Source: Harmothoe impar
Taxonomy: Eukaryota > Annelida > Polychaeta > Phyllodocida > Polynoidae
Direction of reading: 5' to 3'
Length of the DNA stretch: 64,000 nt
Assembly (NCBI GenBank): GCA_947462335.1
Contig: OX381707.1
Coordinates: 62,163,773-62,227,772, forward strand
Of this stretch, positions 48,039 through 57,509 are shown piece after piece; the first letter of the stretch is position 1; every line of letters begins with the position of its first letter. The position numbers and the translations under genes were made by a program. The notes beneath the pieces were generated by a model that searched no databases, was not told where the DNA came from, and was given only the letters and a program-made list of their open reading frames with translations.

Positions 48039-50192
48039 ATGGATTACCTATACGATTTTGTCAGCTCGTTCAGCGGCAGGACTAAAACCCCTGCTGAGGA
48101 ACGTGAAGAAGCCGTACAGAATGTACGCTTCTTCACAGGCAAATCTAATAGGCGGGAGAGCCGGGCAGCCTTGGAGGTGCCCGGTGACGACCTCTCCCAA
48201 GAAGCAATAGGTGATCCTATTGTGGAAGCCTTTACCAAAGGAGAGGATGGGGAGCAATCTCCAATCCCGGGACCCTTTGATATAAGCTCCAGGAGATCGT
48301 TGGACTCCCTTTCCACGAATCTTTTCTGTCCGGAGGGTCAGAAAATACCGGGTAGAGAGCCTAAAACTCTCGGCCCAGCTGCCTTCGGTTCTACACCGAC
48401 GGTAGCAGATCCTTCATTGGATCCAGACACGTCGGTTTTCACTGATGGTGCCACTCCTACACCGAACGGTATGGGGGGTGGCGGGCTATCAAAGAAAACT
48501 AACGTGGCAACAGAAGCTCCTGGTAAGGGGTACCCGGCAGCAGTAGATGAGCCATCCAGTTTACCACTGGATGGGGACCTACTAGCTGCCATGGGGATCC
48601 CCACCAAGAAAACTGAGTTGCATGAGCTCGCTGAAGCCCGGAGGGAACTTGCTTCCATCAATCAAACTAGGAAGTTATTCCTAAGGGAGGTTGATGAGAA
48701 GAAAAAGTTCCTACTGGAACTCCAGAACGAGATGGCTTCCCACAAGGTGGAGGTTGACAAACTTTTGCACCAGAGGGTGTCCGGCGAATGTGAGGTTGCA
48801 AGCTTAACTTCCTTGGGAAAGGATTTGAGCACGCAACTCCACTTAGCCAGACAGGACCTCGCAAGCTTAAGGCAAGTCAATCAGGACCTGAAGACGAAGT
48901 CGGAGAAAGTACCACCACCTTCCACGGTGGTACCTCCAGTCATACCCGTACCCAGTGTATACACGACAGTGACACCTTCGAGTGTCCCGCCGCTAGTACA
49001 CACCACGGTAACAGGTATGACACCTCAGATGGGGGCTAGCTATCTACAGACTCCGGTCTGTGGTGGCGCCTTTGGAGGCACGGCAACACCTCCAGGGTAC
49101 ACCCACCCATCTACTGGTTCAACGATGTTGAACCAACAGCAGACCATGGTCTCAGTTCCAGTACCGAAACCCAGAGCTAGACAGGGCTTAACTCCTGTCC
49201 AGCGGGCTAAGTACGACCGGAACCCGGCTATTGAGAAGCTGGGGACAGACATCGTCCCGCGGGACATCGATGAACTGGATGAACGGTATGCTCCTTTCAA
49301 CTTTGGGGAGATCAAACATCCGGATGCAGCCCGTCAAAAGGCCATCGATATTCCGCCTTTCACAGGGTCGCCACCCTGGAGAAAGTACAAAGTTCGGTTC
49401 AAGGCTATTGTGGAGAGCAATCGCTGGAACAATCAGCAAGCGCTGGTTGCTCTGAAGCAAGCACTCTGCAACGGGCCAGGTGAACCAGCCCTTTTGGCAT
49501 TCGAGAGAGTGAAGATCAAGACATTGAGCTCACTTGAAGAAACAGCTGAATGGGCGATTGGGAAGATTGGTGAGCATGACCCAAGGACTCAGCTGCTCAA
49601 ACGTGTCCAACGCAAGGACGAGCATCTGAGATCCTACGGATTTGCTCTACAAGAACTGATATCCGAGTGTTATCAGGGATGTAGACCTGACACCCCCACT
49701 GTCATCCAGGAGTTAACCTCCAGGTTTGTCAATGGAGTCAGAGACACCAATCTCCAGGCATATCTGCGGGAGAAATGGCAGCCGGACTTATCTCTAGCTG
49801 ACCTTTTTGACCATGCAGATGTGTATGACACCAAACAGGCTGTTTTTCCTAGTGGAGGAGTGTCGGCAGCTCCATCTGTAGCCCCGAAAGGAGCTCAGGT
49901 GGTAGAGGCCGCCACAAAACCACCTAAGAAAAAACAGCCCGCCTCTGAGGAGGTGGCGGCAGTAATGCCTGACAGGGACATGGAGAAGATGATTGAGGGT
50001 TTGTTGCGGAAGCACTTGGAAAAGAGCTCTGCGTCCACTTCTGATTCTGGATCTGGAAAGAGAAGGAAAAAGAAGAAAAAGGACACGAAACCTCAGCCAT
50101 GTAGACGCTGTCAGAAGATGGGTCATTGGGCTAGCGAATGCAAAGCCCCTGCACCCATCGCTGCTAAAACCGAAAAGGAGACGGAAAACTGA
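48039..50192 (+). CDS. gag: Gag polyprotein
   Basis: This is the 717-aa capsid/nucleocapsid precursor of the LTR element, the structural protein that packages its RNA in cytoplasmic particles. Residues about 1-190 are low-complexity and Pro/Gly/Ser-rich. Residues 193-288 are a charged coiled coil (heptads such as ELHELAEARRELASI). A Pro/Thr-rich linker follows, then a capsid-like region at about 430-600 of the retrotransposon-gag type (FKAIVESNRWNNQQALVALKQ…). A Lys-rich stretch (RRKKKKKD) precedes one CCHC zinc knuckle at 688-701 (CRRCQKMGHWASEC). The start is the first ATG after the primer site, 61 bp past the LTR. It is larger than typical gypsy Gags (300-500 aa), mainly through its N-terminal half. 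It ends at TGA, 3 bp before the hairpin of the frameshift signal. Confidence 0.92.
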   Translation: MDYLYDFVSSFSGRTKTPAEEREEAVQNVRFFTGKSNRRESRAALEVPGDDLSQEAIGDPIVEAFTKGEDGEQSPIPGPFDISSRRSLDSLSTNLFCPEGQKIPGREPKTLGPAAFGSTPTVADPSLDPDTSVFTDGATPTPNGMGGGGLSKKTNVATEAPGKGYPAAVDEPSSLPLDGDLLAAMGIPTKKTELHELAEARRELASINQTRKLFLREVDEKKKFLLELQNEMASHKVEVDKLLHQRVSGECEVASLTSLGKDLSTQLHLARQDLASLRQVNQDLKTKSEKVPPPSTVVPPVIPVPSVYTTVTPSSVPPLVHTTVTGMTPQMGASYLQTPVCGGAFGGTATPPGYTHPSTGSTMLNQQQTMVSVPVPKPRARQGLTPVQRAKYDRNPAIEKLGTDIVPRDIDELDERYAPFNFGEIKHPDAARQKAIDIPPFTGSPPWRKYKVRFKAIVESNRWNNQQALVALKQALCNGPGEPALLAFERVKIKTLSSLEETAEWAIGKIGEHDPRTQLLKRVQRKDEHLRSYGFALQELISECYQGCRPDTPTVIQELTSRFVNGVRDTNLQAYLREKWQPDLSLADLFDHADVYDTKQAVFPSGGVSAAPSVAPKGAQVVEAATKPPKKKQPASEEVAAVMPDRDMEKMIEGLLRKHLEKSSASTSDSGSGKRRKKKKKDTKPQPCRRCQKMGHWASECKAPAPIAAKTEKETEN

Positions 50193-50228
50193 ATGGGGCC
50201 CATCCTCTTGGCAAGGATGGCGCCCCCA
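50183..50228 (+). promoter_or_regulatory. Probable -1 ribosomal frameshift signal at gag/pol
   Basis: pol lies in the -1 frame relative to gag, and its frame opens at 50168, so the two overlap by about 25 nt. At 50183-50189 GGAAAAC resembles slippery heptamers (GGGAAAC, AAAAAAC). Four bases later a stem-loop begins: TGGGGCCCATCC (50194-50205), loop TCTTGGCAA, then GGATGGCGCCCCCA (50215-50228). The stem is about 12 bp, with one bulged base in the 3' arm. Slippage on GAA-AAC would read on as CTG AAT GGG. The heptamer is not canonical at its first triplet. Confidence 0.6.
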
Positions 50229-50275
50229 CAGTTAGCCATACCTGTAAGGGATTAGTAGACGGTGTTAACTCTTCC

Positions 50276-53200
50276 ATGAACCAAGGCCGCGCAGAGGCAG
50301 AAGGGTCTGTACAACCTGTAAGCGTCTGGCAAGGCGGGGCTGGCAAGGACGAACGGAATCCGGAGGATTCTGTAGTCGCTGGCTTAGAGGAGTCTTGGTT
50401 AGAATCAATTGCCCAGAGCAGTGTGATTCAAGACTCCCCGAGCGACCCATGTTGGGATTATCTCCTGACAAAAGGGGTTGCTATGGATGGAGGGGGAAGC
50501 CCGATGCTGACCTCTGAGTGTGTCCCTTTACGGGGACAGCGTTGGTACCTGAGTCTGGTTATTTCCGGGACGCGTGGTGAATTTTTGGTCGACACGGGTG
50601 CATCTCACACCTTGGTCGACCGTAAATTCATGGCCCGTCTTTGCAACCAGCCCGAAGCTCCGCTACTAGGAGTAAAGGCTCGGACTGCTACGGGAGATAG
50701 TATGCAGACTTATGGCAGAACTGTAAAACCTATGTTGGTTGATGGCAAGACATACTGGATATGTCCAACCATCACCGACATCACTGATGATGGCATACTG
50801 GGGATGGACTTTGCTGCTCTTTACGGGGTAACAATGAACACCGCCACGGGCCGACTTCAGATTAAACATCCTTATAAACAATCTGTACAGTGCGTTTTAA
50901 GGAATGGTTCTTCTGTGGCGTCAGTGGCACAAGACACAAAGTTGGCAGCAGGACATGTATCTGATGTCCTAGTCAGCTGCGTGGGAGTGCAGGCCAAACG
51001 ACCGGGAATGTTTGAACCAGAAGATCAAAAGCTCTCTGAGTTAGGTCTTGCTGGCTATCATACTTACCTGGCCAACGCTCGTTGGGGGGTGATACCGATT
51101 TGTAACTCGAGTAGTAGAGAAATCACTCTACGAAAGGGGACGCCTATTGGTAACACCACGCGAGCATATGGGGTAGACTCACTAACTACTGACTTTGTGG
51201 AAGTAGGTGTGGTGGCGGGAGACTCTTCCCACGAAGAGGCTCTAGCTAAATCCAACCTACCGAAACATTTAAGGTCCCTGTTGTGTGAGTCACACCTCAC
51301 AACCCTAGAGAGCGAAATGGTGGCAAATGAGCTGTCGGAGTTATCTGACGCCTTTGCGCAACCAGGAGATCCTCTAGGGCGTACCAATACGGTACAACAC
51401 CGGGTTGACACTGGGGACGCGCTTCCCAGTAGAATCCCCTACCGTCGGTTACCCATGGCTAAAAAAAGTGCTATGGAGGCTGAGGTAGAAAAGATGTTGG
51501 ATGAAGATGTGATTCAACCTAGTGAAAGTCCATGGTCAAGTCCTGTGGTGATGGTCACCAAGAAGGATGGTTCCTGTCGATTTTGTATCGACTATAGGAA
51601 GTTGAACGGACTCACTAGGAAGAATGCATATCCTCTACCTCGGATAGATGAATGTGTGGAGTCTCTGGGTGGGGCGAAATGGTTCTGTACACTAGATTTA
51701 CAATCTGGTTATTGGCAGATCGGCATGGACCCCCGGGACCGAGAAAAAACCGCATTTTCTACCCATATGGGACTATTTGAGTTCAACGTCATGCCATTCG
51801 GGCTATGCAATGCCCCGGCAACCTTCGAGGCAATGATGGAAACCATGTTACGGGGTTTACTTTGGAAAAAGTGCCTAGTATACTTGGACGACATCATCGT
51901 CTTCGGTGGTTCTGTGGAGGAAACTCTACAGAACCTCCAAGCTGTGCTGAAACGCATCTTATCATATGGTCTGAAATTGAAACCTTCAAAGTGCAAGCTT
52001 TTTAGGAAGTCAGTTGAATACCTAGGTAGAATTGTTTCTGAACATGGCATCATGGCTGATCCTCATAAGATCGAAGTGGTACAGAACTGGCCTCGTCCGA
52101 TGGACACGAAGGAGATACGCTCTTTCATCGGGTTTTGTTCATACTACAGAGATTTTATACCTGGATTCTCGAGAGTCGCAGCTCCCTTACAAGAGCTGAT
52201 GATTGGAGAGAAGAAGGCTAAGGCTAAAATAGTCTGGTCTCCAGCCGCAGAACAGTCTTTCAGTGAGTTAAAGAGACTCTTCTTAGAAACACCTGTTTTG
52301 CACTACCCTGCACCTGTTGGTAAGTTCATCTTGGACACTGATGCTTCTAATACAAGTATTGGTGCTGCCTTGTCGCAGATCCAGGATGGGCGAGAAGTGC
52401 CGCTGGCATTTTCGTCCAACAGTCTAAGCAAAACACAACGTAACTACTGCACAACCAAGCGTGAACTCTTGGCAGTGGTGGTTTACACAAAAAAGTACAG
52501 ACATTTCCTATATGGTGGGAATTATCTCGTACGGACGGATCATTCATCTCTGCAGTGGCTCCTTAACTTCAAGGACGCTGAGGGGATGATGGGTAGATGG
52601 TTGAACCACCTCTCTGAGTTTGGCATGACGAATGAGCATATCATACACAGGAGTGGAGTAGATCATGTGAATGCGGACAGCTTGTCCCGCTATCCTATCC
52701 GGAACTGTCACCGTGTAGACTGCCGAGACTGTGGGTCTCACAATGCAGTGATTGCGTCTGTGGGTGCGAAAGTTCCTAACTGGACGTTAAATCACTTGAA
52801 GGATGAGCAGCTTGCAGATCCGGCTATTTCGAGGGTGTACTCCTTGAAGTTGTTGGGCCTGTCCAAGCCTGTTCGCCCCGCACTTTCGCTGGAATGTAAA
52901 GAAGTTAGACAACTGTTAGCTCAGTGGGATAATCTTTTTATACGGAACAGTGTATTGTGCCGCTGGAGAGTGCAACCTGGCAGGAAGAGAACAGCTCAGT
53001 CTGTAGTGCCTCTGTCACTCAGACTACAGTTGCTCAATTACTGTCATGGCCACCGAACTTCAGCACACTTTGGCAGACAACGGACTGAGGCAAAGATTAA
53101 GAGTAGATATTACTGGCCTGGTATGACTTTGGACATACGGCGTTGGGTAAAGCAATGCCCCCAATGCTGTTTATCAAAGCCTGGACCTGGTATCGGTAAA

Positions 53201-54415
53201 CTACCTCTAAGTCAAGAGCTATTCGGTGTTCGGTTTGCCCGGATCGCTGTTGATATCATTAGTGGTTTCAACACGACCCCCCGTGGGAATACCTGTATGA
53301 TGGTGGTACAGGACTACTATACCAAGTACGTCCAAGTATATCCGTTGGTAAATCATACAGCTGTTACCTGCGCTGAAGCACTTTTCGAGAATTGGATCCT
53401 CACGTGGGGAGGTCCTTTAATGCTTCACTCCGACCAGGGTCGTGAGTTTGAATCTCGACTGTGGGCAGAACTGTGTAGTAAAATACACATCTGCAAGACG
53501 CATACGAACCCCTACCGACCTCAATCGGATGGTATGGTGGAACGTTTCAATCGGACGTTGATCCAATGTCTCACGACAATGGTTAATGAGCACCGGGATG
53601 ATTGGGATGAGCATGCTCGCTATATCTCCCATGCTTACAATGCTACCGAACATGCGTCGACGGGCTGTACGCCTAATATGCTCGTAATGGGTGAAGACAT
53701 AGTCATGCCGAGTGACATGGTCTATGGAGTGCAGGGACACCAGCTCGAGCAACCCTGCACAGTGATGTTTGTTGAATCACTTCGACAATCATTACGCGAG
53801 TCCTATGGAGTAGTAAGGGACAACTTGGAAAAATCTGCTAGTTTGCAGAAGGTGGGCTATGACACGGGCCTTAAACTCCGCCAATTCAAGGTGGGGGATA
53901 AGGTCGCGAGATTTAGCACACCAAATTCCAAAGTCAAGACCCTGTACTCCTGGGATGGTCCGCATACGGTTACTATGGTGGTTAGTGAAACTACTGTAGT
54001 AATACGGTTGCAAAAAGGGACTCTCACTAAATCACATGTGGCTAGACTCCGACCTTGGTATGGAGTCCCATATATAGATGACGGTGAAGATTCCCTCGGT
54101 GCTGGTCGAGTACCAGCACCAACCGACCCTGCGCTACCGAAGATACCGAAGGCAGGACCAACGGTCATACCGTCGGTACCGACGGTAGCGCGCCGAAGGG
54201 GTCGTCCTAGGAAATTACCGATTGAACCACAGTCGTGTGTTACCAAGCCCAAGCGCGGTAGGCCTCGTAAAAAAGGGTCAGCTGTGCGTAAAGGACTAAC
54301 CATAGACACCGGTAAACAAAGCAAGGTGATACCTCCGGTGTCATCATTGCTGGACATACCGGTACAAGGTCTACGGAGGAGCACACGTGTCAGAGAGCGA
54401 GATAAAATTGTGTAA
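50276..54415 (+). CDS. pol: Pol polyprotein: protease, RT, RNase H, integrase
   Basis: This frame provides the enzymes that copy the element and insert it. The first ATG gives 1379 aa, but the frame is open from 50168 and is probably entered by -1 frameshifting from gag. The aspartic protease has VDTGAS at about 105-110. The reverse transcriptase spans about 395-620 with YLDD at 536-539. RNase H follows at about 675-795. The integrase has an N-terminal HHCC finger (H926, H931, C961, C964) and the catalytic triad D993, D1053, E1089 (a D,D-35-E spacing). It ends with a GPY/F-like module (YSWDGPHTV, then RPWYG). The C-terminal tail carries two AT-hook-like motifs, RRRGRPRK (about 1306-1313) and KRGRPRKK (about 1326-1333), that may bind AT-rich DNA. 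All catalytic residues seen are intact. Confidence 0.95.
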   Translation: MNQGRAEAEGSVQPVSVWQGGAGKDERNPEDSVVAGLEESWLESIAQSSVIQDSPSDPCWDYLLTKGVAMDGGGSPMLTSECVPLRGQRWYLSLVISGTRGEFLVDTGASHTLVDRKFMARLCNQPEAPLLGVKARTATGDSMQTYGRTVKPMLVDGKTYWICPTITDITDDGILGMDFAALYGVTMNTATGRLQIKHPYKQSVQCVLRNGSSVASVAQDTKLAAGHVSDVLVSCVGVQAKRPGMFEPEDQKLSELGLAGYHTYLANARWGVIPICNSSSREITLRKGTPIGNTTRAYGVDSLTTDFVEVGVVAGDSSHEEALAKSNLPKHLRSLLCESHLTTLESEMVANELSELSDAFAQPGDPLGRTNTVQHRVDTGDALPSRIPYRRLPMAKKSAMEAEVEKMLDEDVIQPSESPWSSPVVMVTKKDGSCRFCIDYRKLNGLTRKNAYPLPRIDECVESLGGAKWFCTLDLQSGYWQIGMDPRDREKTAFSTHMGLFEFNVMPFGLCNAPATFEAMMETMLRGLLWKKCLVYLDDIIVFGGSVEETLQNLQAVLKRILSYGLKLKPSKCKLFRKSVEYLGRIVSEHGIMADPHKIEVVQNWPRPMDTKEIRSFIGFCSYYRDFIPGFSRVAAPLQELMIGEKKAKAKIVWSPAAEQSFSELKRLFLETPVLHYPAPVGKFILDTDASNTSIGAALSQIQDGREVPLAFSSNSLSKTQRNYCTTKRELLAVVVYTKKYRHFLYGGNYLVRTDHSSLQWLLNFKDAEGMMGRWLNHLSEFGMTNEHIIHRSGVDHVNADSLSRYPIRNCHRVDCRDCGSHNAVIASVGAKVPNWTLNHLKDEQLADPAISRVYSLKLLGLSKPVRPALSLECKEVRQLLAQWDNLFIRNSVLCRWRVQPGRKRTAQSVVPLSLRLQLLNYCHGHRTSAHFGRQRTEAKIKSRYYWPGMTLDIRRWVKQCPQCCLSKPGPGIGKLPLSQELFGVRFARIAVDIISGFNTTPRGNTCMMVVQDYYTKYVQVYPLVNHTAVTCAEALFENWILTWGGPLMLHSDQGREFESRLWAELCSKIHICKTHTNPYRPQSDGMVERFNRTLIQCLTTMVNEHRDDWDEHARYISHAYNATEHASTGCTPNMLVMGEDIVMPSDMVYGVQGHQLEQPCTVMFVESLRQSLRESYGVVRDNLEKSASLQKVGYDTGLKLRQFKVGDKVARFSTPNSKVKTLYSWDGPHTVTMVVSETTVVIRLQKGTLTKSHVARLRPWYGVPYIDDGEDSLGAGRVPAPTDPALPKIPKAGPTVIPSVPTVARRRGRPRKLPIEPQSCVTKPKRGRPRKKGSAVRKGLTIDTGKQSKVIPPVSSLLDIPVQGLRRSTRVRERDKIV

Positions 54416-54751
54416 ACATTTTTTTCTTACCTTGTTGACGACATTTAGCTGCTGGCTTGATTAAATTTCCCTGGACAGTTCCGTACTGGGCCGGTGGTCA
54501 TTGGCCCGGTACTCGATCACCAAAACACAACGAGAAGAGACGGGTTATCCGGTGTGGTTATCCGTTGGAGGTAGAAAAGCACGTGTTCAGGGCGGGTGGC
54601 TGGCTTTGCCGATTAGTTCTAAGTATGGGACTAGTTTTGACCACATATTGCTTAGCAACACGCTGCTGTGTATATCCTCTAATGCCGGTATATCATTCCC
54701 GGGTTATCCGGTGGCTACGCCACGAAAATTGTAAACAACAGTGAGGTTCCC

Positions 54752-54926
54752 ACCGTCGGATATGCCAGACGTGGGAAGGGCGCTGCCCGCGTCACCTGAT
54801 CGATTTCTCCCGCCAAATGAGCCGTGAGAAATTGGGTCACCTCGTCGCGTCTTCGGGGCGCGACCCCTGATTGGCTGAGAAGCCGGTCAAGGGGCGGGGT
54901 CACGGGGGACGGGTGGGGTATATAAG
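54752..54926 (+). promoter_or_regulatory. Internal RNA polymerase II promoter for ORF3
   Basis: Between pol and ORF3 lie, in textbook order, the motif ACCGTCGG (54752-54759), an inverted CCAAT box (ATTGG, 54870-54874), the GC box GGGGCGGGG (54891-54899) and TATATAAG (54919-54926). The expected start is near 54950, about 150 bp before the ORF3 ATG. The region is much more CpG/GC-rich than pol. A dedicated promoter would free ORF3 expression from the LTR and from splicing. Confidence 0.65.
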
Positions 54927-54951
54927 CCCCACAGGCAGCCAGGCTTCTTCA

Positions 54952-54987
54952 GATCAACACGTTTGCCCGTAGGGTAGCGTGTTGATC
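54952..54987 (+). other. Hairpin at the predicted 5' end of ORF3 mRNA
   Basis: A perfect 10-bp inverted repeat, GATCAACACG / CGTGTTGATC, with a 16-nt loop. It would sit almost at the cap of an RNA started from the internal TATA box, and could equally be a DNA-level operator-like site. Confidence 0.6.
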
Positions 54988-55050
54988 AGTGGTGCCTAGG
55001 TCTGCCCGGCAGTACCTACACTATTGTTTACTGTAGCTGTGCTACTAAAT

Positions 55051-55092
55051 GCTCGGGTGAGTGAACCGTGAGGTTCACCTACGCCTGAGCTA
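55051..55092 (+). other. Second hairpin just before the ORF3 start
   Basis: The inner stem GTGAACC-GTGA-GGTTCAC (55061-55078) extends outward to GCTCGGG / CCTGAGC with a few mismatches and ends 6 bp before the ATG. Its left arm includes GGGTGAGT, a good splice-donor-like sequence. The hairpin might control translation or hide a donor site; the sequence alone does not decide between these. Confidence 0.5.
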
Positions 55093-55097
55093 ACAGT

Positions 55098-57509
55098 ATG
55101 GCAGCCCGTGTAGATGGCAAATGCACGGCCCCGGAGAAGGCTGAGGCCTCCGATGGGGAAGACCGAGTTCTCGAGTCTGACACGGAAATGGACACTACCG
55201 GTGCTCCAACCGTCGGTCAAGGCTCGGCTTCGGTACCAACTGAACCTAACCCTGAGGGGTCGGGTGATGTTGTTCCGAAGACAGAACCTGGTCTGGGTGG
55301 TAGTAATACCAACCAGGAGGAGAACCCTGCAGGGGGATCTTCTCCGAAACCCGCCGGTGTATTGGCACAAGAACCGACGGTCCCTGATGGTGATTCATCA
55401 GACGGGTCCACGGTTCGTGCTAAGACCAAACGGAAACGGAAGCGTAAGAGGAAGATTACATCTTCCCCTGAAACTCCTGCTACCGAAGAGGTCGCACCGA
55501 CTGAGGCAGATCGGCTCAAAGCTGTTGCTGATAGAGTGTCCAAGGCGGAAGCCGAGGGATGGTCTGTCGCAGAGAGCAGAGCCAATCGACGCCTCCGCGC
55601 CAAGGCAGCGCATGTCCGTCTAAACCTGTGTCTCCGTGATGATGACCGGGAGAACCTGAGCCTCACTGATTTAATTCAGGAGAATGGCAAAATGGCTCTT
55701 CCTGCACCTCACACGGTCGACGGTTCAGACGACGAAGACTGGTTGACAGGTGATTCCCATCCCATTGACTGGTACCTCGTGTACCTCAAGGCAGTGTTGG
55801 CGGGGAATAAACCTAACATCCATAGGTCATGCCGTCCCAAGCTGAAATATGCTTGGAAGAACTACGTGCCAGGGGATCCCTGCCCGTACGTTCGCTGTCA
55901 GCGCCTGAAAGGGACTGCGACAGCAGCAAAACGGTGGCCAAACCTTTTCAAGTTTGCCCGTCATTTGGTAGAGAAGCACATGAATGTGCGTCCCTACTTG
56001 TACTGTGTGAGTGGAAGTACGAGTACTTCCTGCCCTGAGTACAGTGACGGGGAACTATTCCGTAGCCAACGGAGATCTGGTTTGGTAAGGCATCTTTGCG
56101 ACAATAAGGGCGTGCACAAGCGCACTATTAGTCGTGGAGTTGAGGCTGCACTGAAAGTTTGGGGTGTCCACAAACGTGTAGGAAATCTACAGTTTAAGTG
56201 GCGAACCAACAAACTTAAACAGTGGAACTACCTCACGGAGGCTGACTGGGAGAGGTTGTGTAAGGGCGCCAAGTGCGAACAAACCGACCTGGGACCAGCT
56301 ACAGAAGCTCCGATGCCCACTGTAAAGAAGGATACCCCTCCTAAGAAGAAAAATCTAAAAAGGGGCCGCCAGGCATCCAAAGATGATACCAAAGGTGGAC
56401 GTGACCGTTCCCGCAGTGAACCTGCGAAGAAACGTGTCGCCTCCGCCACGGTAACATCTGAGGTCGACCGTAGCCAAACCGTCGGTACCATCACGGTATC
56501 TTCGGTTGCATTGCCCCCGGTTGCTGATCAACTGCCCAGGCAGGAGAGACAGAAACTGGGGAATGCACTGGCTATTGTTCAGAACTCTTTGGGTGACGAG
56601 CAGGCGGAACAAGTCGCTGCTGACTATGTCAAGCAGTACAAGTGGAGTCAGAAGCAAAAGAAAGCTTCAGCCCCACAGGAGAGTGTCTCACCTGTCAGTG
56701 ACGCTGAACAGGTAGAGGTACAACAGCCGGATGGGGCGTCAGCCCAGCCGACTGCTCCACCCCAGCACGGAGCAACCTCTGACCCCGCAAGGGATGACGA
56801 GGTGACTCCAGACCCTGAGCACAGGGCTGTTGACGAAGGGCTAGCAGGGTTACCTGTGTTGCCTGGAGACGGTCCTGCCTTTGACACTGGATTCTCTGAC
56901 ACTCTAGTCCCCGGATTTGAGTGCTACAGAGCTAAGATGGCTGAAAACGCAAGTAAGCTACTCCAGTTTCAGGTTTCCTTCTTGGAGAAGTCGTACTTTG
57001 AGCAGTACAAGTTGCTCAGAGAACAGGCTATCCGGGAAGGGAAAGCTTGGGTTGCTGAACGCACCAGAGTCCTTGCCGAGCGCGAGGCGAGTCTGGAGCA
57101 AGATCATGCCTTCTGGAGGGCTACGATCGACCAACTCGAATCAAGGTTGACAACTTGTGACGCCAAGTTCTTCCGGCAGTTCGGGTTTAAGCTGACAGAG
57201 TGGGAGAGATCTGGTTTTCCAGATCTCCAGTCCAGGTTGGGGCTTGCCGCAAGGCCTGCTCCTCCTGTGACCCCGGTACTGTCAGTACACCCACCTAGGT
57301 ATGAGATGCCATTTTCTTTCATGGCACAATCTACCCGGGTGGTCAGTGGCGGGGAGCCTACTGCGGCGCCGAGTACCCTCTCGGTGGCCCCAGGTGGAGC
57401 CCTTCCTCTCCAGGTGGAGGCTGCTGTGGTTTGCACCACGGAGGCCCCTCCTGGAGGAAGTCCTGATGGGGAAGGAAAGCCATCCGGCGGTGTCCCTATG
57501 GACACCTAA
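55098..57509 (+). CDS. ORF3: putative nuclear zinc-finger/coiled-coil protein of the LTR element
   Basis: An 803-aa protein that I do not recognise as a known family. Residues 1-110 are acidic and low-complexity. KRKRKRKRK at 111-119 is a strong nuclear-localisation signal. Residues about 225-390 form the only compact-looking domain, with two variant C2H2 fingers: C262-X4-C267…H289-X4-H294 and C303-X8-C312…H332-X7-H340. A second basic region lies at 410-447, a Pro/Gln/Asp-rich linker at 520-600, and a coiled coil at about 610-690. There is no signal peptide or membrane segment, so it is not an envelope. It sits between pol and the 3' LTR behind its own TATA promoter, where some retroelements carry accessory regulators. 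DNA or RNA binding and control of the element's promoters is my inference. Confidence 0.8.
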   Translation: MAARVDGKCTAPEKAEASDGEDRVLESDTEMDTTGAPTVGQGSASVPTEPNPEGSGDVVPKTEPGLGGSNTNQEENPAGGSSPKPAGVLAQEPTVPDGDSSDGSTVRAKTKRKRKRKRKITSSPETPATEEVAPTEADRLKAVADRVSKAEAEGWSVAESRANRRLRAKAAHVRLNLCLRDDDRENLSLTDLIQENGKMALPAPHTVDGSDDEDWLTGDSHPIDWYLVYLKAVLAGNKPNIHRSCRPKLKYAWKNYVPGDPCPYVRCQRLKGTATAAKRWPNLFKFARHLVEKHMNVRPYLYCVSGSTSTSCPEYSDGELFRSQRRSGLVRHLCDNKGVHKRTISRGVEAALKVWGVHKRVGNLQFKWRTNKLKQWNYLTEADWERLCKGAKCEQTDLGPATEAPMPTVKKDTPPKKKNLKRGRQASKDDTKGGRDRSRSEPAKKRVASATVTSEVDRSQTVGTITVSSVALPPVADQLPRQERQKLGNALAIVQNSLGDEQAEQVAADYVKQYKWSQKQKKASAPQESVSPVSDAEQVEVQQPDGASAQPTAPPQHGATSDPARDDEVTPDPEHRAVDEGLAGLPVLPGDGPAFDTGFSDTLVPGFECYRAKMAENASKLLQFQVSFLEKSYFEQYKLLREQAIREGKAWVAERTRVLAEREASLEQDHAFWRATIDQLESRLTTCDAKFFRQFGFKLTEWERSGFPDLQSRLGLAARPAPPVTPVLSVHPPRYEMPFSFMAQSTRVVSGGEPTAAPSTLSVAPGGALPLQVEAAVVCTTEAPPGGSPDGEGKPSGGVPMDT

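Noticed and set aside
56355..57505. Large antisense frames under ORF3
   Set aside because: They are shadows of the GC-rich ORF3 coding strand, without domains.
55098..57509. ORF3 as an envelope gene
   Set aside because: No signal peptide, no transmembrane segment and no furin-like site; it has an NLS and Cys/His finger patterns instead.
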